A stretch of 64,000 nt of DNA from Aradus depressus (taxonomy: Eukaryota > Arthropoda > Insecta > Hemiptera > Aradidae), in the NCBI GenBank assembly GCA_963662175.1, contig OY759222.1, forward strand, positions 5,438,713 through 5,502,712, in the 5' to 3' direction. Positions 52,830-63,860 of the stretch are shown piece by piece. A program made the position numbers and the translations under genes. Under the pieces are notes generated by a model. The model saw only the letters and a list, made by a program, of their open reading frames with translations, made no database searches and had not been told where the DNA came from. Positions within the stretch are counted from its first letter, which is position 1. Each line of letters opens with the position of its first letter.

Positions 52830-53120
52830 AAGCCAATGTACTTCCCCAGAATGAATTAATCAATTAACTTTTCGCCCCCCTCCAAAACCAGTCGTCAGTT
52901 TGCGCTAATATTCAACAGTTGACTTACGTAGGTGCTCCTAAATCCTCATAATAAATTTTGTGTCGATAAATTCATTACATCGCATGTTATTGGGATTTGC
53001 CCTCTCCCCTAAACCCCTCCTTCTCTTGACCTGATATCGCTGAAAATTAATAAGTGTCGTCATTATACGGTTTTGAATTAACATATGATTTTTTGCGCCG
53101 ATACATTCATTACAAGACCA
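52830..53120 (-). mobile_element. 'GGGGAAG' family, 3' half
   Basis: TGTACTTCCCCAGAATGAAT, CAACAGTTGACTTACGTAGG, CATTACATCGCATGTTATTG and CGATACATTCATTACA are family phrases. The hairpin is reduced to AGCCAATG. Confidence 0.6.
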
Positions 53121-53148
53121 CGCATGCGCTATATAGAAGACAACTTAC

Positions 53149-53216
53149 CTCGCCCGCAGTTCTAACGATACTCTTTCCTTAGCTTCTTGTGTTTGCTTTA
53201 GGAAGACATCTTGAAA
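53149..53216 (-). other. Candidate 5'UTR exon of the transporter gene
   Basis: On the minus strand TTTTGTTTCAG precedes and GTAAGTTG follows a 68-bp stretch. All three frames fail to join exon 1 openly: the frame that is open here gives AGA|TGA at the junction. It would therefore be untranslated, or belong to another transcript. Strong splice signals in an AT-rich region are the only evidence. Confidence 0.4.
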
Positions 53217-53534
53217 CTGAAACAAAATTGAAATATAAATAATTAATTGTCCAATTTTAACGAGATTCAGATAAATTTAATGAATACCCATTTACAATTT
53301 CAAAGTGAAATAATATTTGTCAAGTCGGTATTCATGAGCAGCTGTGTCAATAACTATTCGGGAATATCAGCCATGAAACAAGCCCAGTTTTGTTCATCGC
53401 CAAAGGTCATGTAAGAAGATAATGAAGATAAACAGAAAAACTGAAGTTTCGTTTTAATTCTTTCTGATAAGCTTTTTTGGAAAACATTAAAAAAAATTGT
53501 AGTGCACGTAAAAAGAAAAAGTTTGGATAATTGA

Positions 53535-53822
53535 TTAGGATATTAAATGAAATACCAATAAAAATATATTATACAAAATACAACGTTGTATAACATAAAA
53601 CATACAATGTTCCTCAATTGCCATAAAAATAATAAATAAATTAAATAATGGGTCGTAAAATGGAAGGTTATTAGAGCGAAAAGGGACATCTGCAATGATT
53701 TTTACGAAAAAAGAAACTAATATTTCTTCTACATAGTCAAGTGGGGTACGGGGTACCAATTTAAAGGAATTATTGAGACACTCAAGGCAGTTGCCATGGG
53801 CAGCATGAATTAGGGGAGGCAA
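53535..53822 (-). other. Unassigned open frame, 95 codons
   Basis: MPPLIHAAHGNCLECLNN, then FKLVPRTPLDYVEEILV and an AT-driven hydrophobic tail. The first half looks gene-like and distantly recalls an ankyrin repeat (PLIHAAHGNCLECL, TPLDY), but it is too short to claim. It could be a processed remnant. Confidence 0.2.
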
Positions 53823-54287
53823 AATTTCAATTATTTTTTTTATATTAAAATTACATAAATAATATAAATAAATATTAAATTAGAAAATAAAATAGTATAT
53901 TTATTATATGTATGTAATATGTGTAATGTATTTTTTATTATTATAATAAAAAAAAAAAAAAAAGTGCATGTAATAGGACTTATTTATAAGATGTTCTTAA
54001 TGATAGTTTAACTGGACGTTCAGAAGGCTGTACACAAGATACCTGATGTGGGGGCCTGGGATGATAGCACTTCTGTCTACCAACCGTGAGTTCCAGTTCG
54101 CTCGGTATCAATGTAAGTTTTTTAATACTTCTACCGTCCCTATTAACCACAGCATTACAAAAACTCAAAATTGGTCTACAAAAGTACACATATTTCTTTT
54201 TTACTATTGAAGTTTCGAATATGAATATATTTTGGCTTCACTGAGTTCCGTTCCTCGTAAGACAAAATGAAAAGGTTTATAAACTTT

Positions 54288-54317
<30 letters not shown>
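54288..54317. repeat. (AT)n microsatellite
   Basis: About 14 AT units. Confidence 0.9.
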
Positions 54318-54319
<2 letters not shown>

Positions 54320-54324
54320 TATTT

Positions 54325-54560
54325 TGTGCCAATATATTAATTATAATATTAGAGATTTTGTGTTCTAAATACATATAGGTATATAATTTCGTGTCGTTGC
54401 GTCACGTTCATTCTTTCGGTAGTTATCACGTTCACAGATACACACATTTTTCCTTTCATTTTTGGGATCAGGGGGGTCAAAAAATATGAAATTCCGATGG
54501 AAATTCAACACCAAATATTCAACCAATTACATAACGTCCCCTACACCGTATATGTTACAA
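54325..54560 (-). mobile_element. 'GGGGAAG' family, 5' half
   Basis: TTCATTCTTTCGGTAGTTAT, CACGTTCACAGATACACAC, AATTACATAACGTCCCC in minus-strand family order. The 3' hairpin is absent. Confidence 0.6.
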
Positions 54561-56189
54561 ATCCTAATTACCAATTAATATTACATACTCATATATGCAT
54601 TTCCTTGCATAACCGTAAAATACTTATCAGTATTACACATAACTGAATTCTTTGACCCCTAAAATACATATATTTAGTTAAGAGACTGATGATGTATTGT
54701 TTAATGCTCCAACTAAGTATATTTGGAAAATAAGCCTAGTGTATATGAAATGACACTTTATCGCTTTTAAATAGAAATATCTTACAGCAAATAATGGAAT
54801 AAAAAGCAAATACTTGATAGTTCGTGAAGTATAGACCAACAGAAAGATTTTAAATATTTACTACAAAAAAAATATAATAATACATGAAAAAAATAAAAAA
54901 GAACAAAGAAATAGATCAATGCAAAATGTACCTTGTAGATGAAAATATCTAATGAATAAATAATAAAATATCTTAGGCTTATTATAAAATAACAACCAAC
55001 ATCGTATTTTATTCAGTTAAGCATTAATGATAACTGATAATGATTATCATGATGATGATGATTAATGATAATAAGGTTTATATACATAGTGGGAATTACT
55101 CTTTGAACTCGGAAGTGCTATTGGCAGTGCTTAAGCAGTGTTGTCACGCTAACATTTCTGATTTAGTTTCCAAATAGTTTTTTGATAATAAAAAAGTGTG
55201 TAATTTGCACAAAATTCCATCAAAAAATATTGCTTAAGTATAGTACAGATTTAACTCATCTGGAAATAATTACAGGTATGTCTCATATTCATCTTATCAA
55301 AGGATCAGAGTTTCACAAACTGTGATATGTATATTTGAAATTTTTCTAATCCTGAATATTTTTTCTTTACATTGAACAAAAATAATTTAAGAATTATATT
55401 TAAGAAATCCTAATCATGTTAATGAATTATTTTTACTTTAATAAAAATTTTGTTTTAAAATGTACTACTTCGATTTATTATTTATTTTCACAATCCAAGT
55501 AGGTTGAATATCACCTGATGATTTGATAAACCTATTCATAAATCAAGAAATGCGCCCTTTCTTCGTTGGACGTGATCAATTCCTTAATTAGTTCTAAGGT
55601 TTGTAATGTCTTTTTTTTTTTTTTGGCTTACTTAACTTTTCTGTGGGATTAGTGTTAACTTTATATATTTGAACGTTATTAGGCAAATGTGAAAATTTTG
55701 TGAATGTTGAACTAAATTGTTATATTCTTGAGTAGAGATGTGTAAGAAAACTAGTTTCGAACTAAACTGTAAAGGTAACACAAATTAATAATAGGAATAA
55801 GTATTATAACATCTCGATAGAATGTAAAAAATTCTAAGTAAGCCTTCATTTTTTTTTTTTCTAACAAAGGACAATTGCATTAGGTAAATAATTTATGTCT
55901 TCGAAAGAAGTCCATCTCATATTTCTGGAAGTAATTTGTTCTTTCCTTAAATATTCTTGTTCGCCTGATTGATGTAAACTTATGAAAAACAATTTAAAAA
56001 ACTTTAATATTATCTAAACTTACTAAAAAATTGTTAAAATCGCATCCACGTTAAAAATACACACGAAACAAGCTGTCACTTAGTTAACAGTGATATTGAT
56101 GAAAAGTTTTAGAGATATCCCTTAAAATTAAATGTCATTTAATACTTACATATTGATGCATATATTCTTGTGACGGGACTAAACCAAAT
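54561..56189. other. AT-rich DNA, nothing recognised
   Basis: About 1.6 kb with T tracts and a short (GAT)n-like region near 55040-55060. No exon-like open frame with splice signals was seen. Confidence 0.4.
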
Positions 56190-56445
56190 GTATATTTTAA
56201 GCCTCCCCCCTAATCCTCCCCTTCCCTTTGGTCGATTTGGCTGAAAATCAAAAGGTGTCACCCTTTGAGGAATATGAATTCATATTTAAAATTTCGTGTC
56301 GATGTAGATTCATTCTATCGGGAGTTATCACGTTCACAGACATAAAGCATTTTTGTTTTCAATTTTGGAATCAGGAAGCTGGAAACGTCTCGTCGAATTT
56401 CTGACCAATTACATAACTTCCCCTATACTTCTGGGGGAGTAAAAT
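56190..56445 (-). mobile_element. 'GGGGAAG' family, 5' half
   Basis: CCCCTAATCCTCCCCTTCCC, GATTTGGCTGAAAATCAA, TTCATTCTATCGGGAGTTAT, ACTTCCCCTATACTTCTGGG in family order on the minus strand. Confidence 0.65.
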
Positions 56446-57030
56446 AGCAAGAAACAGAATAAACAAGTCTTTGGGCCTCGATAACAATACATCAGATAGC
56501 AGTTCGGTGAATAACAGGTGTAGGTTCTGTTATTAATACCTGTTATAATTTAAGTAACAGTCTATTACTCTTGAAAGAAACTAACAGATCGCGAAATAAC
56601 AGTCCCCACCAATTCCTTGACACATTAAACATCAATTTAGACACCAGAATGACGTCTGTTAGTAAGAATTTTTTTTCAAAATGGTGTCTAAAAAACTTGT
56701 AAATAAATCAGAACGGAAATTTTCGTGGTACTTAATATTGGGGGACAAGACTAAGGAAGTGAAAGGCGTCTCTAACATTGACTTTCACTTGACTATTTCA
56801 TTGCATGTCCTAATGTTCCGGTTGCCGAAATATCGTTACAAAAAGTAACCTTCAAAGATGGCCGCTAATATAGGTTAATTAGATAGATAAAGGCTATCTC
56901 AGATTTAGCATTCAAATAACTTGCTTAGGAAAATATAGAAAATATATACGGCCATTACAGGACCCACCACGTTTGTACACATCACTTTCCCCCACTCAAA
57001 TTCATTTCATACTAGTAGGTTAGGAATATA
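56446..57030. other. Unassigned DNA with TAACAG-rich patch
   Basis: The hexamer AACAG recurs around 56500-56600 (AATAACAG, GTAACAG, CTAACAG, ATAACAG). No gene is seen. Confidence 0.35.
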
Positions 57031-57356
57031 ATAGGTTAGGTTAGGTTTTATGACTCATGCCAGAGCTTTAACTACTAGGTCATATCGCCTACTACCAGAG
57101 CGCTCTTTCGTCACTCTCATGGACATGGCTCTACTGTGGGAGTCCTAAATTTTGCCTACCCTAAATTTTTATTCACCTAGGGCAGGGGTCTTTAACGAGT
57201 ACCTGACATCGTACAGGCTCGGGTCCATCGCTTAACATCTCATCCGAAGTACGGCGGGCTTCAGTTTATTTTACCTCCCAGATAAAATAAACTGAGGGCC
57301 TCGGTCGGGTTTCAAACCCACGATCTTGAGGTCAGAAGGTAAGCACGCATACCAGT
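57031..57356 (-). mobile_element. tRNA-derived SINE
   Basis: It begins after TAGGTTAGGTTAGG, keeps most of the body and most of the tRNA-like head (GGTTTCAAACCCACGATC; AAGCACGCATACCA) and stops before the A-box end. Confidence 0.8.
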
Positions 57357-57479
57357 ATATACGTTAAATTAAACCCTCATAAGAGTGGCACTTAATAATA
57401 AGGCACTTTACCGCGAAATCGGTCGAAGGGAAGTGGAAAACCAGATTCAGCGACAATTTTTCATTTTACTGAAGGGCAC

Positions 57480-58870
57480 TACGGAGACACTTTTGTTCTG
57501 AATTAATTTGTTTTTCAGAAAATATGTCAAAACGGTCCCTCAAAGCCCACTTATATTCCACATTTCTTCCTTGATAATTTAAGTTGGAACCAAACGGTAA
57601 CTTATTTTATGAAACATATGGAGTCTATCGAGCTCAGGATCGCCACCTAGAAATCTATCCAAGGCACTTAGGTCAGATGTTTTAATCGAGAGGATAAAAA
57701 TAAATTTGAGCACGTCGTCCTTTGGATTGGACTTTAGGCTATGATCGAGAGCCTTTTTGTATGTCAGGTGCTCGATAATGAGTCGTATGTTATGTAACTA
57801 AACTTGGGTAGCTAAAATTTCACTTAGATTCATTGAACCTTGAGCATGTCGTCCTTCGGATGGGACTTTCCCGATATATCTGAATCTGTCTATCAGTTTT
57901 AACAAATATTAAATCTATAATCCGTTAGAAAGCATAAAATTTGAAGAATGGTATTTAGCCCGACTTTTTTTGAAAAACATTTTTATTTCGATTTTTGTGT
58001 AGGATTCAGATATCACGGTTGTTCATCAGTTTTAACAAATATTAAATCTAAAAACTTTTAAAAAGGGAGAAATTTGAAGAATGGAGTTCACCGCGCTCAG
58101 GATCGCCATTTAGAAATCTAGCCAAGGCACTTAGGTCAGATGTTTTAATCGGGAAGACAAAAATAAATTTGAGCACGTCGTCCTTCGGATTGGACTTTAG
58201 GCTATGATCGAGGGCCTTTTTGTATGTCAGGTGCTCGATAATGAGTCGTATGTTATGTAACTAAACCTGGGTAGCTAAAATGTCACTTAGGTTCATTACA
58301 CCTTGAGCACGTCGTCCTTCGGATGGGACTTCCCCGATATATCTGAATCTGTCTATCAGTTTTAACAAATATTAAATCTAAAAACTGTTAAAAAGCGAGA
58401 AATTTGATGAATGGGATTTCGTCCGACTTTGTCGAAAAAGATTTTTATTTCGATTTTTGTGTAGGATTCAGATAACCCGATTGTTCATCAGTTTTAACAA
58501 ATATTAAAACTAAAAACCGTTTAAAAGCGAGAACTTTGAAGAATGGAGTTTGCCGAGCTCAGGATCGCCATTTAGAAATCTAGCCAAGTCACTTAAGTCA
58601 GATGTTTTAATCGGTAAGATAAAAATAAATCCTTCGGATTGGACTTTAAGCTATGATCGAGGGCCTTTTCGTATGTCAGGTACTCGATAATGAGTCGTAT
58701 GTTATGTATCTAAACCTGGGTAGGTGACATTTCATTTAGGTTGATAATTACTTGAGCACGTCGTCTTTCGGATGGGACTTTCCCGATACATCTGGATCTT
58801 TCTTTGATTGACCATCCTCGTTTCTGGATGCTGCCTATCTACCAACATAGCTGTATTAATATACAGACAA
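57480..58870 (-). repeat. Inverted copy of the array spacer, without the Helentron-like element
   Basis: On the minus strand it reads AMLVDRQHPETRMVNQRK, three SINE-derived monomers, AAATAAGTTACCGTTTGG, then AAATGTGGAATATAAGTGGG directly into the ACCGTTTTGACATATTTTC segment. In the array that last junction is split by 71 bp plus the Helentron-like element, with GTGGAATATAAGTGGGC on both sides. This copy therefore resembles the pre-insertion state. It is moderately diverged from the array copies. Confidence 0.8.
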
Positions 58871-59265
58871 GCGGGCAATGGTATTAATTTTAAGATGAAA
58901 ACAAAAACAAATAATATATATAGAAATATTAGCTTCTTCAACTCAATGTTTTTGTTGAAAAGTTATTTTCCTTGCAATTATTTTTCCGTTGGTCTAACTT
59001 TACGAAGTGATGGCGAGAACAATGGCTACTTTTTCAGAAAGCGAACCATGACAAAACTTTCTTATAAAGTCTATAATAATATAAGATTATAAGAAGAAAA
59101 TGAATAAAAGATTGTTGATAAAAAAAAAGGCTTCAGGTAGACAACAAAAATACAATAGAATCAAGAGATCACCAACTTGTAAAAAATAAAATGAAAGACA
59201 GGAAAATCGGAGCTGACGCGTTTTGTTTTTACAGGACTGTCAACGTAGGTAGTTTTTTCGAGTTG
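58871..59265. other. AT-rich DNA
   Basis: No gene is recognised; frames here are short and AT-driven. Confidence 0.35.
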
Positions 59266-59690
59266 TTTCGTTCCCTTTCCACTTCCCAAAGTATAGGGGA
59301 AGTTATATAATCGGTCAGAAAAGTTGAGTTTTTACCGGATTTCATGTTTTCCGTCCCTGATCCGAAAAACGAAAAAAAAAAAAATGTCCTGTCTTTTTGG
59401 GTGTCTGTAAACATGAAAGCTGCCGATAGAAATAATATATCGACATAAACTTTCATGTGTATCCAGAACCAAATAAGGACGAGAAATAATAATGAATTAA
59501 TTTTCAGCGGAATCAACCGAAGTGAAGGGGACAACTCAAATCCCAATGTCTGCCCATGTAATGAATGTATCGACAGTAAATTTTAAATTTAAATTCAAAA
59601 CCCGATAAGGACAGCACCTTTTACTTTTCAGCCAAATCGACAAAAAGGAAGACGGAAATAAGAGTGAAAGAGTTAAGAGTGACTTTATGT
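59266..59690 (+). mobile_element. 'GGGGAAG' family, plus orientation
   Basis: ACTTCCCAAAGTATAGGGGA, GTTATATAATCGGTCAG, CGGATTTCATGTTTTCCG, GCTGCCGATAGAAATAAT, GTAATGAATGTATCGACAG in order. The 3' hairpin is lost. Confidence 0.6.
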
Positions 59691-59714
59691 TTCGATAATT
59701 TTTTTTTATCGAAT

Positions 59715-59965
59715 AAAGGCCGAGGACCTTAGGTTTTTTATCCGGGAAGTGAAAATACCTTGAGCACGCCGTCCTTTGGATGAGACATTACGAGATGATC
59801 TCGAGCCTGTACGATTTAGATACTCGTTAAGGACACCTGTCCTATGTGAATAAAAATTTAGAGCTGGCAAAATTTAAGACTCTCAAAGTAGAGTCGGGCT
59901 CATGCCCATCAAAGCGACGAATGAGCGTTCTGGTAGTAGGCGCTATGACCTCGTAGTTGATAGAC
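59715..59965 (+). mobile_element. SINE, head truncated
   Basis: GCCGAGGACCTTAGG, GAGCACGCCGTCCTTTGG, CGAGCCTGTACGATTTAG, CACTCTGG-type hairpin (CAAAGCGACGAATGAGCG) and GTAGTAGGCGCTATGACC. The A and B boxes are absent, so it cannot be transcribed by itself. Confidence 0.7.
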
Positions 59966-61920
59966 CTATCGAAAAATAAATTGTTACCAAAATTGTTCCT
60001 TATAAAATTTCCAATCGCTTAATGTCCTCAGATTTGAGAAAGGATCAATATGACAAAAGTTATAGCCCCCGAAGAATATAAACTAAATGTCTATAAGCTA
60101 TATATCTAAGTAATTTTTAAATCGTAACTCAGAGCAACGAACTTTAAAATATTGTTAATGTAGTGGCAGTTTTTTAGTGAGGCCATTACAGGATTTTCTT
60201 ACACAAACAACGCTTACAGATCACTCTCTCACTCCCCCTCCCCTTCTCAAAATCATGTCATTTTGTCTCTTTGTACAGCGTCATCTTGAGAGTAGACATT
60301 CTTATACCCAGTAAGCGTGGTTAGTATAAGAAAGTCCTATATTGGCCACATTAAAATATTTTTTTTTAATGGTTCAAAATTTAGTGAGAAAAGTTAACAA
60401 ATTAAAATTATATAAATCATCTACCTTTATATTTATTTATTATGTACACATATATTTTAGGGTTATGATGTGATAAAAATATTCACTGAAAAATTGTTTA
60501 CGTTCATCAATTTGAGTGGAATGCGGCCTAAATTTTGGGAAAGATCCATACATGAAAAGCCAAAAGACTTTGATTTGGTCTGCCATGTGCAGCCTTGGAC
60601 TTTTATTTTTAACTATTATTTATTTTTAGTTTTATTAATTTCTTTTTTCTTTTTTTACTCGGTCAATATTTATATTATAGAAAGTATTTTCGAAAATTAT
60701 GGATGCAGAATGTAAACATTTGGAGGGAGAGAGAAAACAATTGAATTGGGGAAGTACATTGAGTGTTGAGTGTTGACTTTATGACGGACCTGTCTCTATC
60801 ATATAAACAGAAGGGTTATTGGCCGCCGTTATCACTAACTCTAATACATTGTCTTAGAGCGTCCATCACTGTTTGCATCGTGTTAGTGACATGGACAGGA
60901 AGTTAAAAAAAAAAAAATATTCTTCAATTTCTTGAAACTAATGTCATTTCTGCGAAAATAAAAAGACAAACATTAAAATTGTTTCCTTTATAAATGAAAC
61001 AAACGTAGTTTTTTTAAAATATTGTCTATTTCATGAGAAGTTTAAACATAAACTTTCGGTTTAGGCATTGGACCATCGTAAGGTTTAGTTATATATGTAG
61101 TTTATATATCTCTGGTCACAGGGAATAAATTGGTAAGTTTAAATTCGTAACTTTTCAGGGCAGCACTTTTTTACTTTTGCATTAATCGTGTAAATCCAGG
61201 TTTTGGAATAAATAAATTATGTTTGCATCATTATTAATCATATACCTTCTAAATCTATAGGAGTGAATGAAAATGAATATTGTTAATTCTTTCTTGGATT
61301 TTCCCTTAGTTACCTAATCATTCCCCATCACTTACCTAATTATTAACCGTACTTTTTGACATACTCATGAATGATGCCTCTCTAAAAATTGATTTAACCG
61401 AAAACGCCCTCTTCACTTGGAATAGTCTACAGTAGTGAATAAATGGTTAAATGCAGTTATCTTGTGAATGATTCCTCAAGAAAGTAGATTAAGTTGATTT
61501 AATCGAGAAATACAACAATTTTACGAGATACCAAGAAACCGACATCTTTATAATTCCGAAAGTATTAGAGTTCTGAGCTCCCAACTTCTTCACAGTGCTC
61601 AGATGACTTGGGAGATGATCACAGTAAACTCATTTTGGCCATTTTACGACAACTTATTCCCTTTGATATTTACTCTTAGTTTTACAACTAAACCTGACGA
61701 TTATGTGATTTCGAAACATTTTTTTCAAATTTCTAGTGGAATAAACTTTATTACAAAAACGAAGTTTTTTTTTTTATTTATAACTTTTAAAGTTTCGATA
61801 ATATGTCCGCGTGTCTCAACTTAGCTTCGTTGTTGTTTAATGTCCTCGTGTACTTCCAAGTTGGGCAGAAAGATTGAGCTATTTGCAAGGTGCTGCTCTG
61901 ACTAGCTTTAAAACCTAGTC
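59966..61920. other. AT-rich DNA, nothing firmly recognised
   Basis: A plus-strand frame (60470-60715: SGMRPKFWERSIHEKPKD, FDLVCHVQPWTF) has some non-repetitive composition but no splice support. A short GGAAGTACATTGAG sequence at 60750 is a remnant of the GGGGAAG family. Confidence 0.3.
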
Positions 61921-61924
61921 TAGA

Positions 61925-62185
61925 AGGGGGGGCTCTTGAGCTCAAAAAGCAAGCACGCTGTGCTTGCTTTTTGTGCTGAAGGTCGAAACCTCAAGGGCCA
62001 AAGTCCTTAAGGTTTTTATCTGGGAGGATGGGATGTTAAGCGATGCCTCAAGTATTTGTTAAAGAGACCCTTAGTTAACTAAACTCGCATAATAGTCGGG
62101 CTCATGTCCACCAGAGCGACCTAAGAACGCTCTGGTAGTACGCGATATGACCCCTTAGTTGAAGCCCGGGCATGAGTCACAAAAA
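61925..62185 (+). mobile_element. Diverged SINE
   Basis: GGGGGGGCTCTTGAGCTC, a duplicated GCAAGCACGCTGTGCTTGC, GGTCGAAACCTC (B-box-like), ATCTGGGAGGATGGGATG, CACCAGAGCGACCTAAGAAC and GCCCGGGCATGAGTCAC. The body has a large deletion. Confidence 0.65.
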
Positions 62186-62204
62186 CAAACATCTACATTT
62201 TTTT

Positions 62205-62365
62205 CAGATATAAAATTTTGTGTCGATACATTCATTCTATCGGGAGTTATTGTGTTCACAGACAGACTTTTTTTGTCATATTTCGAATGAAGAACATATA
62301 ATTCCGTTGACAGATTACACAACTTCCCCTAAACATGCTAGAGCTGGGGAAGTACAAAATGGGCC
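62205..62365 (-). mobile_element. 'GGGGAAG' family, 5' part
   Basis: AATTTTGTGTCGATACATTC, TATCGGGAGTTATTGTG, ATTCCGTTGACAGATTAC, ACTTCCCCTAAAC; then GGGGAAGTACAAAATGGG from another end. Confidence 0.6.
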
Positions 62366-62726
62366 AGACCCCCCCGGCCCTGACTTTAGGATCATCGCAC
62401 GGCCAAACGGATACTAAAAACATATGTCCTTGTCAAAGCATATATTTTAGTGTCAAATTATCAATGTTAATTATGTGAAAATGATCCTTCTTGGAATCAT
62501 ACATGATGCAACATTCTCATTTAGTTTCTAGTGTTAACATTTCTTTTTTTCTCACTGCAATGCAGCCACATAATTGTATGTTTGTTCCTCATTTTTTTAA
62601 ATAAAAACATAAAATTACATTACAATTTTTCTTACATTTTTTGAGCGTGATTTTACATCATTTCTAGGATTTTTTTTTTTAGTTCAGAGGTAGCAAAAAC
62701 TCGTAAGTACTGCTGACGTTTATTAT

Positions 62727-62965
62727 TGTAACTCATGCCCGTGTTATTAACTTTGAGGACATTATCGCCTACTACCAGAGCGCTCTTTCGTCGCTCTGGT
62801 GGACATGAGTCTGACTCTACTATGGGCATCCTAAATTTTGCCTGCCTACACTAAATATTTTCACCTAGGTGTAGGGTAACATCGCACAGTTTCGGGACCT
62901 TCGTTTAACGTCCCATCCGAAAGTCGGCATGCTCAATTCACCTCCCAGATAAAAAAACTTATACC
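62727..62965 (-). mobile_element. SINE, head truncated
   Basis: AACTCATGCCCGTGTTATTA, CGCCTACTACCAGAGCGCTC, GTGGACATGAGTCTGACTC and CGTCCCATCCGAAAGTCGGC in reverse SINE order; ends at CACCTCCCAGATAAAAAA. Confidence 0.75.
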
Positions 62966-62994
62966 CCTTGTTCGCAAAGTTTTAATATATATTT

Positions 62995-63310
62995 TTACTT
63001 CTCCAGTTATACGAAGTATAAAGGAAGTTATTCCGAGGTTCTGTCGCGTAAATGAAAATTCAATATTTGGCCAACGTTTCGGAAACTATTTATTTCCTTT
63101 TCCAGGGCCTTATAAGGCCCATTATAATTAAGAAGGAAATAAATAGTTTCCGAAAAGTTGGCCAAATATTGCCTTTTCATTCACACGACAGAACATCGAA
63201 TTTCTTCTACATTGAAAAGATACTGTCGACTCTATTAATCATAATCACAAGGTAAGTTATGTAATCGGTCAGAAGTTCGATGCTGAGTTTTCAACGGAAT
63301 TTAGGTACCT
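62995..63310 (+). mobile_element. 'GGGGAAG' family 5' end split by a palindromic insert
   Basis: ACTTCTCCAGTTATACGAAG and AAGGAAGTTATT (to about 63030) are followed after the insert by AAGTTATGTAATCGGTCAG and TTCGATGCTGAGTTTTCAAC (63253-63300). Confidence 0.6.
63037..63193. mobile_element. Palindromic insert, about 60-bp arms
   Basis: Arms 63037-63100 and 63133-63193 are inverted (GGTTCTGTCGCGTAAATG; CAATATTTGGCCAACG) with few mismatches. The loop contains a perfect 16-bp palindrome GGGCCTTATAAGGCCC (63105-63120). It resembles a miniature foldback element. Confidence 0.8.
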
Positions 63311-63357
63311 ACCTAACACATAAAATTCCTTATTTTCAACCATAAATATTAGATGTT

Positions 63358-63640
63358 ATAGTAAGATGTTGTGGGACGAGATTTCTAATAGAAATAAAAG
63401 ACGTTGTCTTCCCACTGTTTTATTTTACACCAGAACCGGTTTTCGACGCAACAGCGTCATCATCAGTGGTTCATCCCACCCACACAGCTTGAAAGATGTC
63501 CGACGAGACATGATGTTCATATGTGATAGTAAGATGTTGTGGGACGAGATTTCTAATAGAAATAAAAGACGTTGTATTCCCACTGTTTTATTTATACCAG
63601 AACCGGTTTTCGACGCAACAGCGTCATCATCAGTGGTGTG
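63358..63640 (+). repeat. Two tandem copies (168-bp period) with an ACCGGTTTTCGACGC hairpin
   Basis: AGTAAGATGTTGTGGGACG recurs at 63360 and 63528. Each copy has GAACCGGTTTTCGACGCAAC and AGCGTCATCATCAGTGG, where GACGC-AACA-GCGTC can form a hairpin. The GTTTCG...CATCATCAGT type of box is known from various insect repeats. The open frame of 114 codons across it follows from duplication and is not supported as a gene. Confidence 0.7.
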
Positions 63641-63795
63641 GAAGACAATGTCTTTTATTTCTATTATAAATATTAGAGGTTACTTGACATGTATGGTTCC
63701 ACTATTTTGATATAACCAGATGCAACACCCTTCATCAATATTTAAGATATAAAATTATAATTCCTTTAAAAAAATTGTGTTTTTGTTTTTGCAGT

Positions 63796-63860
63796 TCAGC
63801 AGAGATGAAAAGTGTGGACTTGCAAATTTTGAAAATGAAGTTTTGAACAACTAACATACT
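63796..63860 (+). other. Possible terminal exon, very weak
   Basis: A TTTTTGTTTTTGCAG acceptor is followed by an open stretch RDEKCGLANFENEVLNN and a stop at about 63853. Too short to assign; a neighbouring window would show whether upstream exons exist. Confidence 0.15.

Noticed and set aside
53149..53216. Coding exon upstream of the transporter start
   Set aside because: The open frame here ends in AG and meets ATGACG, giving AGA-TGA; it cannot be joined in frame to exon 1, so only a 5'UTR role is kept.
63366..63710. 114-codon ORF
   Set aside because: Made by reading through a tandem non-coding duplication; the two halves are in different relative frames after the first copy.
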